Assembly: GCA_030639305.1 (NCBI GenBank)
Contig: DAOWCY010000031.1
Span: 1 to 46,232, forward strand
Direction: 5' to 3'
DNA: 46,232 bases
DNA from: JAGLQA01 sp023135565
GTDB taxonomy: Bacteria > Acidobacteriota > Aminicenantia > UBA2199
In this document: positions 30,928-38,155 of the stretch, in pieces
Layout: every line of letters starts with the position of its first letter
Position numbering within the stretch: the stretch's first letter is position 1
Position numbers and translations under genes: made by a program
Notes under the pieces: model-generated
Told to the model about the DNA's origin: nothing
Databases searched by the model: none
Seen by the model: only the letters and a program-made list of their open reading frames with translations

Positions 30928-33150
30928 TTAGAATTGCAGCCGGTAACTGATCTTGAGAAAAAAACTCTGTGAAGTTTGGTAGAACCTTTTGACTGCGGCG
31001 TCATCGCGCCATAATCCTGCCGGCGCGTCCCAGGCAAGCTTTTCATGCAGCGAACCGTAACCGATGTGAAATACCGTGCCCGGCACAAACTCATAGGAAG
31101 CCAGGATATCGGACATCACCTGGTCAAGATCGCTGTCGTACTGGATCAAAGCCCGGAAAAACAGGTGCTTATTGGGTTGAAAGGTGGTACGGGAGTAAAA
31201 AATATGGTAGTCGTACACATCCTCGCCGCTGCTTTTCCTGTCGAAATCGGTGTATTGGTAGTTAAACCTGAATGACAATGTCCGCAGCGGCTGAAAGGTC
31301 GAACCCACGGAGAAAGAGAAAAGTTTGCCTAAGAAAGGATCCACACCATCGTAATAAATATGATTCGCCCGGTTAACGAAAAAGTTGATACTCAGCCATT
31401 TGGTCAACTGCACGCTGCCGTTTCCCCAGAAACCGCCGGTATCATAGGTGGTTCCCTCCCAACTTTCATCATCCATGACATCCCAGCCTATGGTGAGCAT
31501 CCCCTGTTTGATGAATTCGAAAACAACACCGAAATTAAGATACCTGTCCTCCAGGCTGGTGGTGTGATCGTAGAGGTAGCGGGCGGCTGCAACCGGCCTG
31601 ACGGCTTTTAGCCAACCGGATTTTACGGCAAAGATAGGGATGAGGAATACCTGTATGGAAGAGACGCCGGTGCGGGAGTAAAAAGCCGTGTCCATCCTGA
31701 AATTTTTACCGTAATTTTCCAGGTCGAGGTAACCGACAAATTTTTTGGTAGAATATACATACCTACCGGCGAATGCATTTCCTTTATAAGACTCCCCTGT
31801 TTCGGGATCATCGGTAGACGTGCCGATAAAATTGGCGCGGATGGAATGGGCCTTGCCGAACCGTAGGGTGGTATCGAAAGCAAAAGCCCGGTTAGAAAAA
31901 TCACCTAATTTTTTCCCTGTATATAGCATACCGATGTAATTATCACCCTTTAAACCGTATTTTACCCGGCCGATGCCGTAATAGGCGTTTTCGCCTAAAT
32001 AAAAATTCTCTTCATCCTCGATCGCTCTTCCCGGCCATCGATCCGCGGCGGCTAACACACCGAAAGTAAATTTGCCCGCATCGCCGGTCAAGCGGGCGCC
32101 CCAGAGCGGGTCTACGATTTTCCGGGTATGCACCACCGTCCACATGTTTTCGTGTGAACCGGATAATGCGAAAATGTCGCCTGCTTCCATGAAAAAAGGT
32201 CGCTTTTCACTGTAAAAAATCGGGTAGCGGCGGTTGCGTTGAATCTGGAAAGCGTCGCTTTCCACCTGGTTGAAATCGGGATTAACCGCCACTTCCGCGG
32301 TGACAGCCGAAGTAATGCCGTATTTGGCGCTGAATCCCACAGCGGTGTTATCATCGGCAGCGCACCAATTTCCCGGGGTATCTAAGTCGCGGATGCTGCC
32401 GTAGGTTAAAGAAGGGATAAATTCCAATAACAATTGTTTGCGTAATTTACCGTAGACTGCTTTGGTGGTGGAGTTTATGGTCCCTTTGCCCGGGTCTACC
32501 TGCGGCCAGGCGCCGCTCATTCCCAACCGGCTGATGCGGCGCCAGAAGAGAATATTCATAGACACATTTTCGCCGTGTTTAAAGCGGATACTTTTTAGAG
32601 GAAGTTTTATCTCTATAGTATAACCGTCCTTTACTATTTTGCCGCCGCTGTACCAGACCCAGTCCGGGGCGCTGTTTTCGCCGGACGCAGGAGTGTTGTA
32701 AAGGTCGCCCTGCATACCGCTGGGATTCACGAACAGTTCATAAAGGCACTGTTTGCTGCCCAAAGGGTCAACCGCTACACCGATCCAGTCATCGTTAAAA
32801 ATGGAATCTCTTTTAGTGATCGAGGTCTTGATTTTGTCCGGCTGGGTATCGTAACAATAAAAAGCAAAATAGATGTTGTCATGGTCATAGGCCAGCCATA
32901 CTTTCGTGTCCTGGGGCAGCACCTCCCCATCAGTCGGATTATAGGTGATGAACGCATCGTCTACCGAGGCAGCGCCCTGCCACACCGGGTCATCCAAAAC
33001 TCCGTCTATCCGGGGGGCCTGTTCCACAAAAACGGGGGTTAAGGTTTTCACCTTTTGCTGTGGAGCGGCTGCCGCAAGAGATAGATGCAGGAACAAAAGA
33101 ACCAGGAGTACAATAATACAGCCACTGCTGTCATGTGATGCTCTTCTCAA
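30928..33150 (-). CDS. DUF5916 outer-membrane protein with CBM9-like N-terminal domain
   Basis: A 740-residue exported protein. Signal peptide about 1-28. Residues about 40-215 form a carbohydrate-binding family 9-like beta-sandwich (RIDGVLDDPVWQGAA, VWLAYDHDNIYFAFYCYD). Residues about 220-740 are alternating aromatic beta-strands ending in SYRLQF, a C-terminal Phe as in outer-membrane beta-barrels. This is the usual DUF5916 architecture; its cargo is unknown. The start is an unusual TTG at 33150, fixed by AGGAG seven bases upstream. Confidence 0.9.
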   Translation of the reverse strand: MRRASHDSSGCIIVLLVLLFLHLSLAAAAPQQKVKTLTPVFVEQAPRIDGVLDDPVWQGAASVDDAFITYNPTDGEVLPQDTKVWLAYDHDNIYFAFYCYDTQPDKIKTSITKRDSIFNDDWIGVAVDPLGSKQCLYELFVNPSGMQGDLYNTPASGENSAPDWVWYSGGKIVKDGYTIEIKLPLKSIRFKHGENVSMNILFWRRISRLGMSGAWPQVDPGKGTINSTTKAVYGKLRKQLLLEFIPSLTYGSIRDLDTPGNWCAADDNTAVGFSAKYGITSAVTAEVAVNPDFNQVESDAFQIQRNRRYPIFYSEKRPFFMEAGDIFALSGSHENMWTVVHTRKIVDPLWGARLTGDAGKFTFGVLAAADRWPGRAIEDEENFYLGENAYYGIGRVKYGLKGDNYIGMLYTGKKLGDFSNRAFAFDTTLRFGKAHSIRANFIGTSTDDPETGESYKGNAFAGRYVYSTKKFVGYLDLENYGKNFRMDTAFYSRTGVSSIQVFLIPIFAVKSGWLKAVRPVAAARYLYDHTTSLEDRYLNFGVVFEFIKQGMLTIGWDVMDDESWEGTTYDTGGFWGNGSVQLTKWLSINFFVNRANHIYYDGVDPFLGKLFSFSVGSTFQPLRTLSFRFNYQYTDFDRKSSGEDVYDYHIFYSRTTFQPNKHLFFRALIQYDSDLDQVMSDILASYEFVPGTVFHIGYGSLHEKLAWDAPAGLWRDDAAVKRFYQTSQSFFLKISYRLQF

Positions 33151-33322
33151 TTCATTCTCCTAAAATTAAAACACCCATTTAGTAATCTTCCACAAAGCTT
33201 TAGTAAACAAAGCGATTGACTTTTGTCACCGTCTACTATAATATACTCTCTTATAAGAAACTGTGTTTCCTGGTAAGACTTCAACCATATATTATACCTT
33301 TTTTTTCAAGCGGAGGCAAACA
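33151..33322 (+). promoter_or_regulatory. divergent promoter region
   Basis: Rightward TTGACT near 33218 with TAATAT/TATAAT at 15-17 bases, ahead of the small exported peptide. The leftward DUF5916 gene starts at the other end. A run of T lies at 33300-33307, just before GGAGG. Confidence 0.45.
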
Positions 33323-33454
33323 ATGAGAAATTTTTTTTTTACAGCGGTATTGATTTCGGTTAGCCTAACTGCCGCGTCTGCCTTTGCGGCGCCGCCTCGA
33401 GGCAAAGTGGATGTGGCTAAAATGAAAAAATTCCCCGGATATTTATCTTTCTGA
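33323..33454 (+). CDS. 43-residue exported peptide, possibly truncated
   Basis: ATG 33323 is preceded by GGAGG, and a promoter lies about 100 bases upstream. The peptide is a clear signal sequence (RNFFFTAVLISVSLTAASAFA) followed by APPRGKVDVAKMKKFPGYLSF and a stop. The mature part would be about 20 residues, basic. It may be a real secreted peptide or the surviving 5' end of a larger exported protein whose body has been lost; downstream sequence to 33600 gives no convincing continuation in any frame. Confidence 0.5.
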   Translation: MRNFFFTAVLISVSLTAASAFAAPPRGKVDVAKMKKFPGYLSF

Positions 33455-33613
33455 CCGTTGGTTGTATACCTTTCATTATTTTGATGAGCAGGAAGTCTAC
33501 AAAATCATCAAGTGGAAGATCATTCTTTGATTTTTTTGCGTCCGTCGTATTCTTTGCGGTAATAATAGCCCACGGAAATCTTGCGAGTTTGGCTGCGGAC
33601 GTTTATGTATGGT

Positions 33614-34015
33614 CTACTTTTTGCCGTTGGCCTCCGTACTGTGACGATATTCCACGAAATTCTGGATCTTGTTTCTCAGCGCATCGGAAATCTTGGAAAA
33701 GCTGCTGCCGAAGGCAATCCGGTTATCGGACTCATGTTCCTGGACATGCTTGACTTCGACCTCTAATGTCGCTAAAGGACCTAAAGGCGGTGGGGTCTGG
33801 ATATCGGTAATGGTTATCCGGTCTCCTACTTTTATAATGTCCTGCACTTTTTCTTTACCGCAAACAAAGCCGAACCCGCCGGAACTGACGCTGATAATGG
33901 AAACAGGCAGTGAGATCAATGATCCGGCATGGGTTTGGATAGTTGCACCAATGTTGTCTTTCAAGGCAAAAAATATCCTTGACGATTCTCGTCTTTCTTC
34001 TCTTTCATCGCTCAT
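33614..34015 (-). CDS. PilZ-domain-like protein
   Basis: A 133-residue protein of PilZ type. The c-di-GMP binding pattern is partly visible: ERRESSRIFFAL at the N-terminus (RxxxR-like) and ISVSSGGFGFV (D/NxSxxG-like, with Ser in the first position). ATG 34015 is preferred over an in-frame TTG at 34030 because the family homology starts with the charged SDEREERRESSR segment; the ribosome site is weak. It probably responds to cyclic di-GMP, though the altered DxSxxG motif makes ligand binding uncertain. Confidence 0.75.
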   Translation of the reverse strand: MSDEREERRESSRIFFALKDNIGATIQTHAGSLISLPVSIISVSSGGFGFVCGKEKVQDIIKVGDRITITDIQTPPPLGPLATLEVEVKHVQEHESDNRIAFGSSFSKISDALRNKIQNFVEYRHSTEANGKK

Positions 34016-34089
34016 ATTAATTATTCCCAATGTTAATTATAACCGACAAAAGCCCTAATGTCAAATGTCGTCGTGATTTTTTTTTTTTG

Positions 34090-34190
34090 GCGGCGCACCG
34101 GCCGTAAGCTGCTTCGCGGCAGGGTGGTGCTTTTGCTTCTCGATTAACAAAAGTTTTGGCCCGCGGCGCGGGCACCCTATAAGGGGTGTT
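34090..34190. repeat. composite palindromic repeat
   Basis: Modules GGCCGTAAGCTGCTTCGCGGCAGG, GCTTTTGCTTCTCGATTAACAAAAGTTTTGGCCCGCGGCGCGGGC and CCTATAAGG, related to 30330-30395 in opposite orientation. Confidence 0.6.
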
Positions 34191-34245
34191 GTCTTTGTCT
34201 TTTTTCTTCACATTTTTTGATTCCCGGCGAAAAATTTTTTTTTAT

Positions 34246-34274
34246 TTGAAATTTTTTTTTTTTTGGGCTATAAT
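34246..34274 (+). promoter_or_regulatory. sigma70-type promoter for the DUF7450 protein
   Basis: TTGAAA (34246-34251), a 17-base spacer made mostly of T, then a consensus TATAAT (34269-34274). It leaves a leader of about 170 bases. Confidence 0.65.
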
Positions 34275-34448
34275 TTTTTCTTATGATTAACTATAGGAGA
34301 AGGCGGCGATTGTTGTTCATGAGAGATGAACAAGATGGATACTTCTACATCTATAGGTCAAAAACCAGCACAAGACTAATACAGCCTGTGGCAGCCTGCG
34401 GGCGTCATTTGCTGTTGAGGTAAATAAAAGTTTAAAAAGGAGGACAAC

Positions 34449-35165
34449 ATGAATTTTAAACGAATCGTTGTTTTGGTCACCTGCCTGCTGTTGGCAGTAG
34501 TGATTAGCGGTCATGATCATTTTAAGGTCTATCTTGCCAAAAGCACCATGTTTAAAGACACCGAAGTGCGGCTTAAGGACCAATTCGATCTTAAAGGTAG
34601 TTTGTACAAAGTGACGGCGCTGGCGAAATTCGCCAACCCCGTAAGCAAGAACGGCAGCCGAATTATGGACCACAACGCCCATCTCACCTGGTATGCCATC
34701 GAGTTTGTCAAAGGCATGCCCCCGGCAAAACGGGTAGTCATCGTACAGAACCAGTTCGGCAAGCAGAAATTTTTATTAGGCAAAGCGCGTTTTCTTTTGC
34801 TGCCCACCTTGAAAATCAAGAAAGGGCATGTTTTCCCGGATAAGTTAGATCATTTCAAGTGTTATGAAATCCTGGAATCGAAATTTGAGCCGCGCAGAGT
34901 GAAGCTTACGGACCAGTTCAGCCGGGCGATTGTTTCTGCCTATGTGAAGAAGCCGCGTTATTTCTGTAATCCTGTCGCCAAGAACCGGGGCGTTATCAAG
35001 GACAAGCGTTACCATCTCACCTGTTATTATATGGAACCGAGAGAAGAGGTTGTCAACAGGAAGGTGGCTATAAGGAATCAGTTTGGCGCAAACAGGTTGT
35101 ATGTCGGTAAAAGTAACATTTTGTGTGTGCCCACTAAGAAGATCGAATTCAAGGTAGTGAAGTAG
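34449..35165 (+). CDS. exported protein with two tandem DUF7450-like domains
   Basis: A 238-residue secreted protein. A signal peptide (MNFKRIVVLVTCLLLAVVISG) is followed by two homologous domains of about 105 residues (about 22-125 and 132-235). Each runs DHFK(C/V)Y, then VxLxDQF, a FxNPVxKNxxxIxD segment, HLTxYxxE and NQFGxxxLxVGKxxxLxxPTxKI. The second copy keeps cysteines (FKCYEI, FCNPV, HLTCY, ILCVP) absent from the first. This matches a domain I know as DUF7450, found in secreted proteins of environmental bacteria; function is unknown. GGAGG precedes ATG 34449. Confidence 0.7.
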   Translation: MNFKRIVVLVTCLLLAVVISGHDHFKVYLAKSTMFKDTEVRLKDQFDLKGSLYKVTALAKFANPVSKNGSRIMDHNAHLTWYAIEFVKGMPPAKRVVIVQNQFGKQKFLLGKARFLLLPTLKIKKGHVFPDKLDHFKCYEILESKFEPRRVKLTDQFSRAIVSAYVKKPRYFCNPVAKNRGVIKDKRYHLTCYYMEPREEVVNRKVAIRNQFGANRLYVGKSNILCVPTKKIEFKVVK

Positions 35166-35193
35166 CACCGGTTTTGCAGGGTTGTGCTTTAAC

Positions 35194-35256
35194 AAAAGTT
35201 TTTTGGGGGGTTGAGGGGGGCGATTTTTCAAAAAAGCCCCCCTCACCGCCGGAGGC
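35194..35256 (+). repeat. 63-bp palindromic element, subfamily B2 (intergenic copy)
   Basis: AAAAGTTTTTTGGGGGG...CACCGCCGGAGGC. The stem TGAGGGGGGC/GCCCCCCTCA differs from subfamily B1 by paired substitutions. It is 62/63 identical to the reverse complement of 41558-41620. Confidence 0.85.
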
Positions 35257-35267
35257 TGATTGTTTAT

Positions 35268-35400
35268 GGGGGAATTTTCCACTAAATAAGGTGGAAAATT
35301 GGAACAGACGCACTGCGTCATCCGCATAGGGGGTGATTTTACCACCCCCTGGTTCCCCCCTGGGCGGCGCAGGCCAAAACCCTATATCGATGATAAAAGC
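35268..35400. repeat. element C (intergenic copy) and following GC-rich repeat
   Basis: 35268-35319 contains AATTTTCCAC/GTGGAAAATT (10-bp stem) and the odd palindrome GACGCACTGCGTC. It matches the reverse complement of 45368-45419 at 48/52 positions, a copy lying inside the radical SAM gene. GGGGGTGATTTTACCACCCCC (another stem) and a GGGCGGCGCAGGCCAAAACC tail follow. Confidence 0.75.
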
Positions 35401-35449
35401 AAATGATAACAAAGACTGCGCAAAACCCTCACTTTGTGGGAATTCCCAC

Positions 35450-35478
35450 TTGGCAAACTTCCCACCCCGTGGTATGCT
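35450..35478 (+). promoter_or_regulatory. promoter for the AbrB-like/RelE pair
   Basis: TTGGCA (35450-35455), 17 bases, TATGCT (35473-35478), then GGAGG before ATG 35501. The upstream GTGGGAATTCCCAC palindrome (35437-35450) abuts the -35 box and may be an operator. Confidence 0.45.
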
Positions 35479-35500
35479 TGGTTTATTACGGAGGTACAAG

Positions 35501-35761
35501 ATGACCGAACAAACCTTAAAATTGGATTCAAAAAACAGGGTGTCGTTATCTAAGTTGCTGAAATTCAAAAGCGTAAGCTCGGTAAAGGCATCGGTATTGG
35601 GAAATGGAGATATCCTATTAAAACCCATGGCCTCGATCCCGGCACGGGAGGTCTGGTTGTACCGGGATGAGGAGGCGTTGGAGAGTGTAAAAAAAGGATT
35701 GTCCCAGGAAGGAACAATCGACAGGGGTTCTTTTGCTCGTTATGCGGATGATGAAGCGTGA
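35501..35761 (+). CDS. AbrB/MazE-like antitoxin
   Basis: An 86-residue protein. The N-terminal TLKLDSKNRVSLSKLLK is the swapped-hairpin (AbrB/SpoVT-like) signature, followed by an acidic-helical tail (LYRDEEALESVKKGL) expected to embrace a toxin. ATG 35501 follows GGAGG; an upstream in-frame extension to 35333 only translates repeat DNA. The stop overlaps the next start (GTGA), marking a two-gene toxin-antitoxin operon. Confidence 0.78.
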   Translation: MTEQTLKLDSKNRVSLSKLLKFKSVSSVKASVLGNGDILLKPMASIPAREVWLYRDEEALESVKKGLSQEGTIDRGSFARYADDEA

Positions 35762-36054
35762 TATTTAAACTTAGATTTACTCCTGAGGCTGATAAACAGT
35801 TAGGTGAATTAGAAAATAGCCCTGCTCAAAAAAAAATCTATAAAGCCGTCCTGAAATGTCCTGGTTATATGGAAACCAACCTAATGCATAATTCACTGCA
35901 AACCCATGAGTTTACTTCCTTGAAAAGTCCCAAAGGTGAGAAAGTTTTTGAATCTTATGCCCAGCATAGAACGCCGGGAGCTTATCGAATTTTTTGGTAT
36001 TATGGCCCCAGGGAGGGAGAATTGACGATTGCGGCAATTGTTCCGCATCCTTAG
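35758..36054 (+). CDS. RelE/ParE-superfamily toxin-like protein
   Basis: A 98-residue protein with the RelE-fold order: FKLRFTPEADKQLGEL, a helical segment, then GAYRIFWYYGPREGELTIAAIVPHP. The terminal histidine and the Arg in AYRIFW correspond to conserved RelE-like positions. GTG 35758 overlaps the antitoxin stop. It is probably an mRNA interferase or gyrase-poison relative; the target is unknown. Confidence 0.78.
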   Translation: MIFKLRFTPEADKQLGELENSPAQKKIYKAVLKCPGYMETNLMHNSLQTHEFTSLKSPKGEKVFESYAQHRTPGAYRIFWYYGPREGELTIAAIVPHP

Positions 36055-36075
36055 TAAAGAAATTTATTTACTTGT

Positions 36076-36120
36076 CCCCGGCAGCCGCGGCTGCCGTCGC
36101 TGATTTTCCCGCCGGGGTCC
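36076..36120. terminator. bidirectional hairpin between convergent genes
   Basis: A perfect 18-bp palindrome CGGCAGCCGCGGCTGCCG (36079-36096) lies within a wider CCCCGGC...GCCGGGG pairing, in the 83-base gap between the convergent toxin and Rpn genes. No clear U-run is present, so terminator function is inferred from position. Confidence 0.4.
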
Positions 36121-36137
36121 GGGAGCGCTGCTTCGAG

Positions 36138-37103
36138 CTAATGCATAAGTTTCTTGATCTCTTTTTCAGTGAGACCGGTATATTTGGCGATGTCTTTTGT
36201 CGGCAGATCATCATTAAGCATTCTCCTGGCGGTTTCTTTTACACTCTCATACTTCCCTTCTTTGATTCCTTTTTTGATTCCTTTTTCGATTCCCTGTTCG
36301 ATTCCTTGCTCGATTCCTTGATCGATCAATCTTTGTGCTAAACTGGGCATTATATCACCTCCTTCTATATTACTTTTTTCTAAGGTTTTCTTTAATTTAT
36401 CCAGGGATATATCCCGGACATGAAAAATATACTGGAGAAAAAATACCACCTGTTCCATGTCATCGGTGAATCCTTTCTCATGCCAGAGATTAAATATTTC
36501 CTTTATGGTCTCCATATCATTATTAAATGCGCTTTTCATCAACACTAAGGAAGTTAATAAAAAGACGTTATCTTTTAATTCCCTGTTGTCCTCCGCCAGG
36601 AAATCCCATTCCCCGGTATCGAACAGCACATACCTGTAGTTCAATAAAAACTTTTTTATCTCATCATTGACTTTGAATTGATCTACAAATGACCGCGGAA
36701 CTTTCCATTTTCCTTTGCCGTGATAAAAGATCAATGGAATGATAACTCGCAGTTCTCTTTTTTGGTCTACGTCTTTCTGCCACTCGAGGTACATGTATTT
36801 TAGCACCTGGACCAGGGGGTTCTTTTTGCCGGAGGATTTGTGTTCTAATAGGATATAAATGTCTGCCGGTGTTTCTTCCCGGCCCGTGGTTTTCATGACA
36901 GCTTTGACAACCGTGTCTGAAAAGTACCCTTTGATTTCGTCCGATACATAGCTGGTCGGGTCGATAGAGATGCCGGAAAAATCTATTGCCTCTTTGATTG
37001 GCTTCGGAAGCGCCATTTCTAAGAAAACTCTCAGGTTTTCAGGGTCGGAGAAAGTCTTTACGAAGACGTTGTTATGTACGTTGTGTATGTCTATCTTAGT
37101 CAT
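36138..37103 (-). CDS. Rpn-family recombination-promoting nuclease / putative transposase
   Basis: A 321-residue PD-(D/E)XK protein. It opens with a helical NVFVKTFSDPENLRVFLEM segment; candidate catalytic residues are Asp63 (YFSDTVVKA) and Glu87-x-Lys89 in YILLEHKS. VIIPLIFYHGKGKW is a family hallmark. Near the C-terminus a Gly-Ile-(Glu/Lys) repeat, encoded by six 12-bp units at 36264-36330, is followed by a DLPTKDIAKYTGLTEKEIKKL helix-turn-helix-like end. Rpn proteins cut DNA and stimulate RecA-independent recombination; tail repeat number varies in the family. No Shine-Dalgarno is obvious before ATG 37103. Confidence 0.88.
   Translation of the reverse strand: MTKIDIHNVHNNVFVKTFSDPENLRVFLEMALPKPIKEAIDFSGISIDPTSYVSDEIKGYFSDTVVKAVMKTTGREETPADIYILLEHKSSGKKNPLVQVLKYMYLEWQKDVDQKRELRVIIPLIFYHGKGKWKVPRSFVDQFKVNDEIKKFLLNYRYVLFDTGEWDFLAEDNRELKDNVFLLTSLVLMKSAFNNDMETIKEIFNLWHEKGFTDDMEQVVFFLQYIFHVRDISLDKLKKTLEKSNIEGGDIMPSLAQRLIDQGIEQGIEQGIEKGIKKGIKEGKYESVKETARRMLNDDLPTKDIAKYTGLTEKEIKKLMH
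36264..36330 (-). repeat. 12-bp in-frame tandem repeat in the Rpn gene
   Basis: GATTCC recurs at 36264, 36276, 36288, 36300 and 36312, with GATCAA at 36324, an exact 12-base period equal to four codons (GIEQ/GIEK/GIKK). Confidence 0.85.
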
Positions 37104-37188
37104 GGTGTACTTATTATATTTTAATTTTCGCTATTTTTCAACTTTTTTCTCTCGGTAAATTTTATCCTCTACGCAAATTTCCCGCAGA

Positions 37189-37217
37189 TTGACAAAATGC
37201 AAGATTAATATTACAAT
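37189..37217 (+). promoter_or_regulatory. promoter of a truncated antitoxin gene
   Basis: TTGACA (37189-37194), 17 bases, TACAAT (37212-37217), followed by GAGGTG and ATG 37235. The promoter looks intact although the gene is not. Confidence 0.6.
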
Positions 37218-37234
37218 AGTTTCGAGGTGTTTAT

Positions 37235-37309
37235 ATGGAAACAGTAGTGATCGACACTGTGGTTGAAGATAATTTAATAAGAGTTCCGTGGCAATTTAAT
37301 TACATGTAA
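37235..37309 (+). pseudogene. truncated antitoxin (24 residues)
   Basis: ATG 37235 begins METVVIDTVVEDNLIRVPWQ, the style of AbrB-like or small beta-sheet antitoxin N-termini, then stops at 37307-37309. Promoter and ribosome site are good. The stop lies inside the 3' end of the convergent DUF2442 gene, suggesting that a recombination removed the rest of the antitoxin and its toxin. It could instead be a real micro-ORF. Confidence 0.45.
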
Positions 37310-37541
37310 CACCGTTTTTCCACAATTCGTTTTCGCTCAAGTCCAGGTCATCATTCCAACTGATACCATACCCGCCTGTATCGACTTTTACCTGTTTGAA
37401 AAGATATTCGTTTTTTAAATCCCGGAAAACAGGGTTATCAAAGTTTCGATTAAAGTCGTATTTTTTTTGAACCCCATTCTCGAAGTTGACGACTAAAATG
37501 TAACCCTTATCTACATATACATCTTTAATCTTTGGATACAT
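37296..37541 (-). CDS. DUF2442 protein
   Basis: An 81-residue protein with the DUF2442 pattern: IKDVYVDKGYILVVNFENG, then YDFNRNFDNPVFRDLKN, FKQVKVDTGGYGISWNDDLDLSENELW. DUF2442 proteins commonly sit beside DUF4160 partners in small toxin-antitoxin-like pairs, and a shortened DUF4160 gene ends 13 bases upstream. A GAGG site precedes ATG 37541. The last codons overlap the convergent truncated antitoxin. Confidence 0.85.
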   Translation of the reverse strand: MYPKIKDVYVDKGYILVVNFENGVQKKYDFNRNFDNPVFRDLKNEYLFKQVKVDTGGYGISWNDDLDLSENELWKNGVTCN

Positions 37542-37554
37542 TTTTTCTACCTCA

Positions 37555-37725
37555 TTATTTTAAACCCGGCAATTTTTTAAATTCCTTTGTCTCCCACATC
37601 TTTACTAATTCATTTTGATATTCCTCTTGCCATTCATTTATTAACCTGACTGCCCTCGACGGAAGATCACCTTCAGTCATTTCCAGGGTTTTTAAATGGA
37701 ATACCCCATTATATTCTCCGCGCAT
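37555..37725 (-). pseudogene. DUF4160 protein lacking its N-terminus
   Basis: A 56-codon frame, MRGEYNGVFHLKTLEMTEGD followed by LPSRAVRLINEW and LVKMWETKEFKKLPGLK, matches the C-terminal two thirds of DUF4160 proteins. The usual N-terminal part with its HNPPHFHA motif is absent; in its place the DNA upstream encodes a DUF433 protein in another frame, overlapping by 17 bases. I infer a deletion junction near 37711-37730. Whether the short form is still translated from ATG 37725 is unknown; no ribosome site stands out. Confidence 0.65.
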
Positions 37726-37885
37726 CTTCGACTTCGATGTTCTTTAAGGATGTGGCGATCTGTTCAACTGTCTCACTGCTCTGCAAGCACTCAAGTATTA
37801 ATCCTCCAGTAATCCCGGTTCCCCGGATAACGGGATTACCCAACATAATCCACGGGTCTACCGTAATTTTTCCTTCTAAATTCAT
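37709..37885 (-). CDS. DUF433 protein, C-terminally shortened
   Basis: A 58-residue protein beginning MNLEGKITVDPWIMLGNPVI, followed by RGTGITGGLILECLQSSETV, clearly DUF433 (an antitoxin-like HTH family often paired with DUF5615 PIN-like toxins). Normal members run to about 70-80 residues; this one ends at EVEDARRI where it runs into the DUF4160 fragment. GGAGG precedes ATG 37885. Its expected toxin partner is missing, replaced by the DUF4160-DUF2442 remnants. Confidence 0.7.
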   Translation of the reverse strand: MNLEGKITVDPWIMLGNPVIRGTGITGGLILECLQSSETVEQIATSLKNIEVEDARRI

Positions 37886-38155
37886 ATTGCCTCCAGGAAT
37901 AATATAAAACTTTTATACCTTTCTGTCAACTAATTTTTTGCTAAATGTCCAAAACGCTTGACCGAAAAAAAAAGAATCTCATTAGAAGTGTACGAATGCT
38001 GCAATGCAAGACTTGATCTGTCCTTTGCCGCGGGCCGAATATTTTTTGAGATTTTTTTCTATTAGGGCTTGACTTTTGTTTACTTATTGTAGTATATTTT
38101 TTTATGGAGTTGGTCAGTTATATGCTTGGTGCTAAAGAAGTGGAGGTAGGGATGA
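37886..38155 (+). promoter_or_regulatory. upstream region of the hybrid two-component gene
   Basis: TTGACT (38069-38074), 18 bases, TATATT (38093-38098) form a likely promoter. GGAGG at 38142-38146 precedes ATG 38156. The rest (37886-38060) is AT-rich with no gene seen. Confidence 0.5.

Larger units (their letters stand above)
34016..34448. other. intergenic region with repeat and promoter
   Basis: A palindromic repeat at 34090-34190 (GCTGCTTCGCGGCAGG, GGCCCGCGGCGCGGGC) is followed by AT-rich DNA and the promoter at 34246-34274. No gene was seen. Confidence 0.55.

Noticed and set aside
33481..33766. Short plus-strand frames after the exported peptide
   Set aside because: Mostly antisense to the PilZ gene, with no ribosome site; they do not continue the exported peptide.
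35333..35500. N-terminal extension of the AbrB-like antitoxin
   Set aside because: It translates palindromic repeat DNA and the promoter; the GGAGG site and family homology fix the start at 35501.
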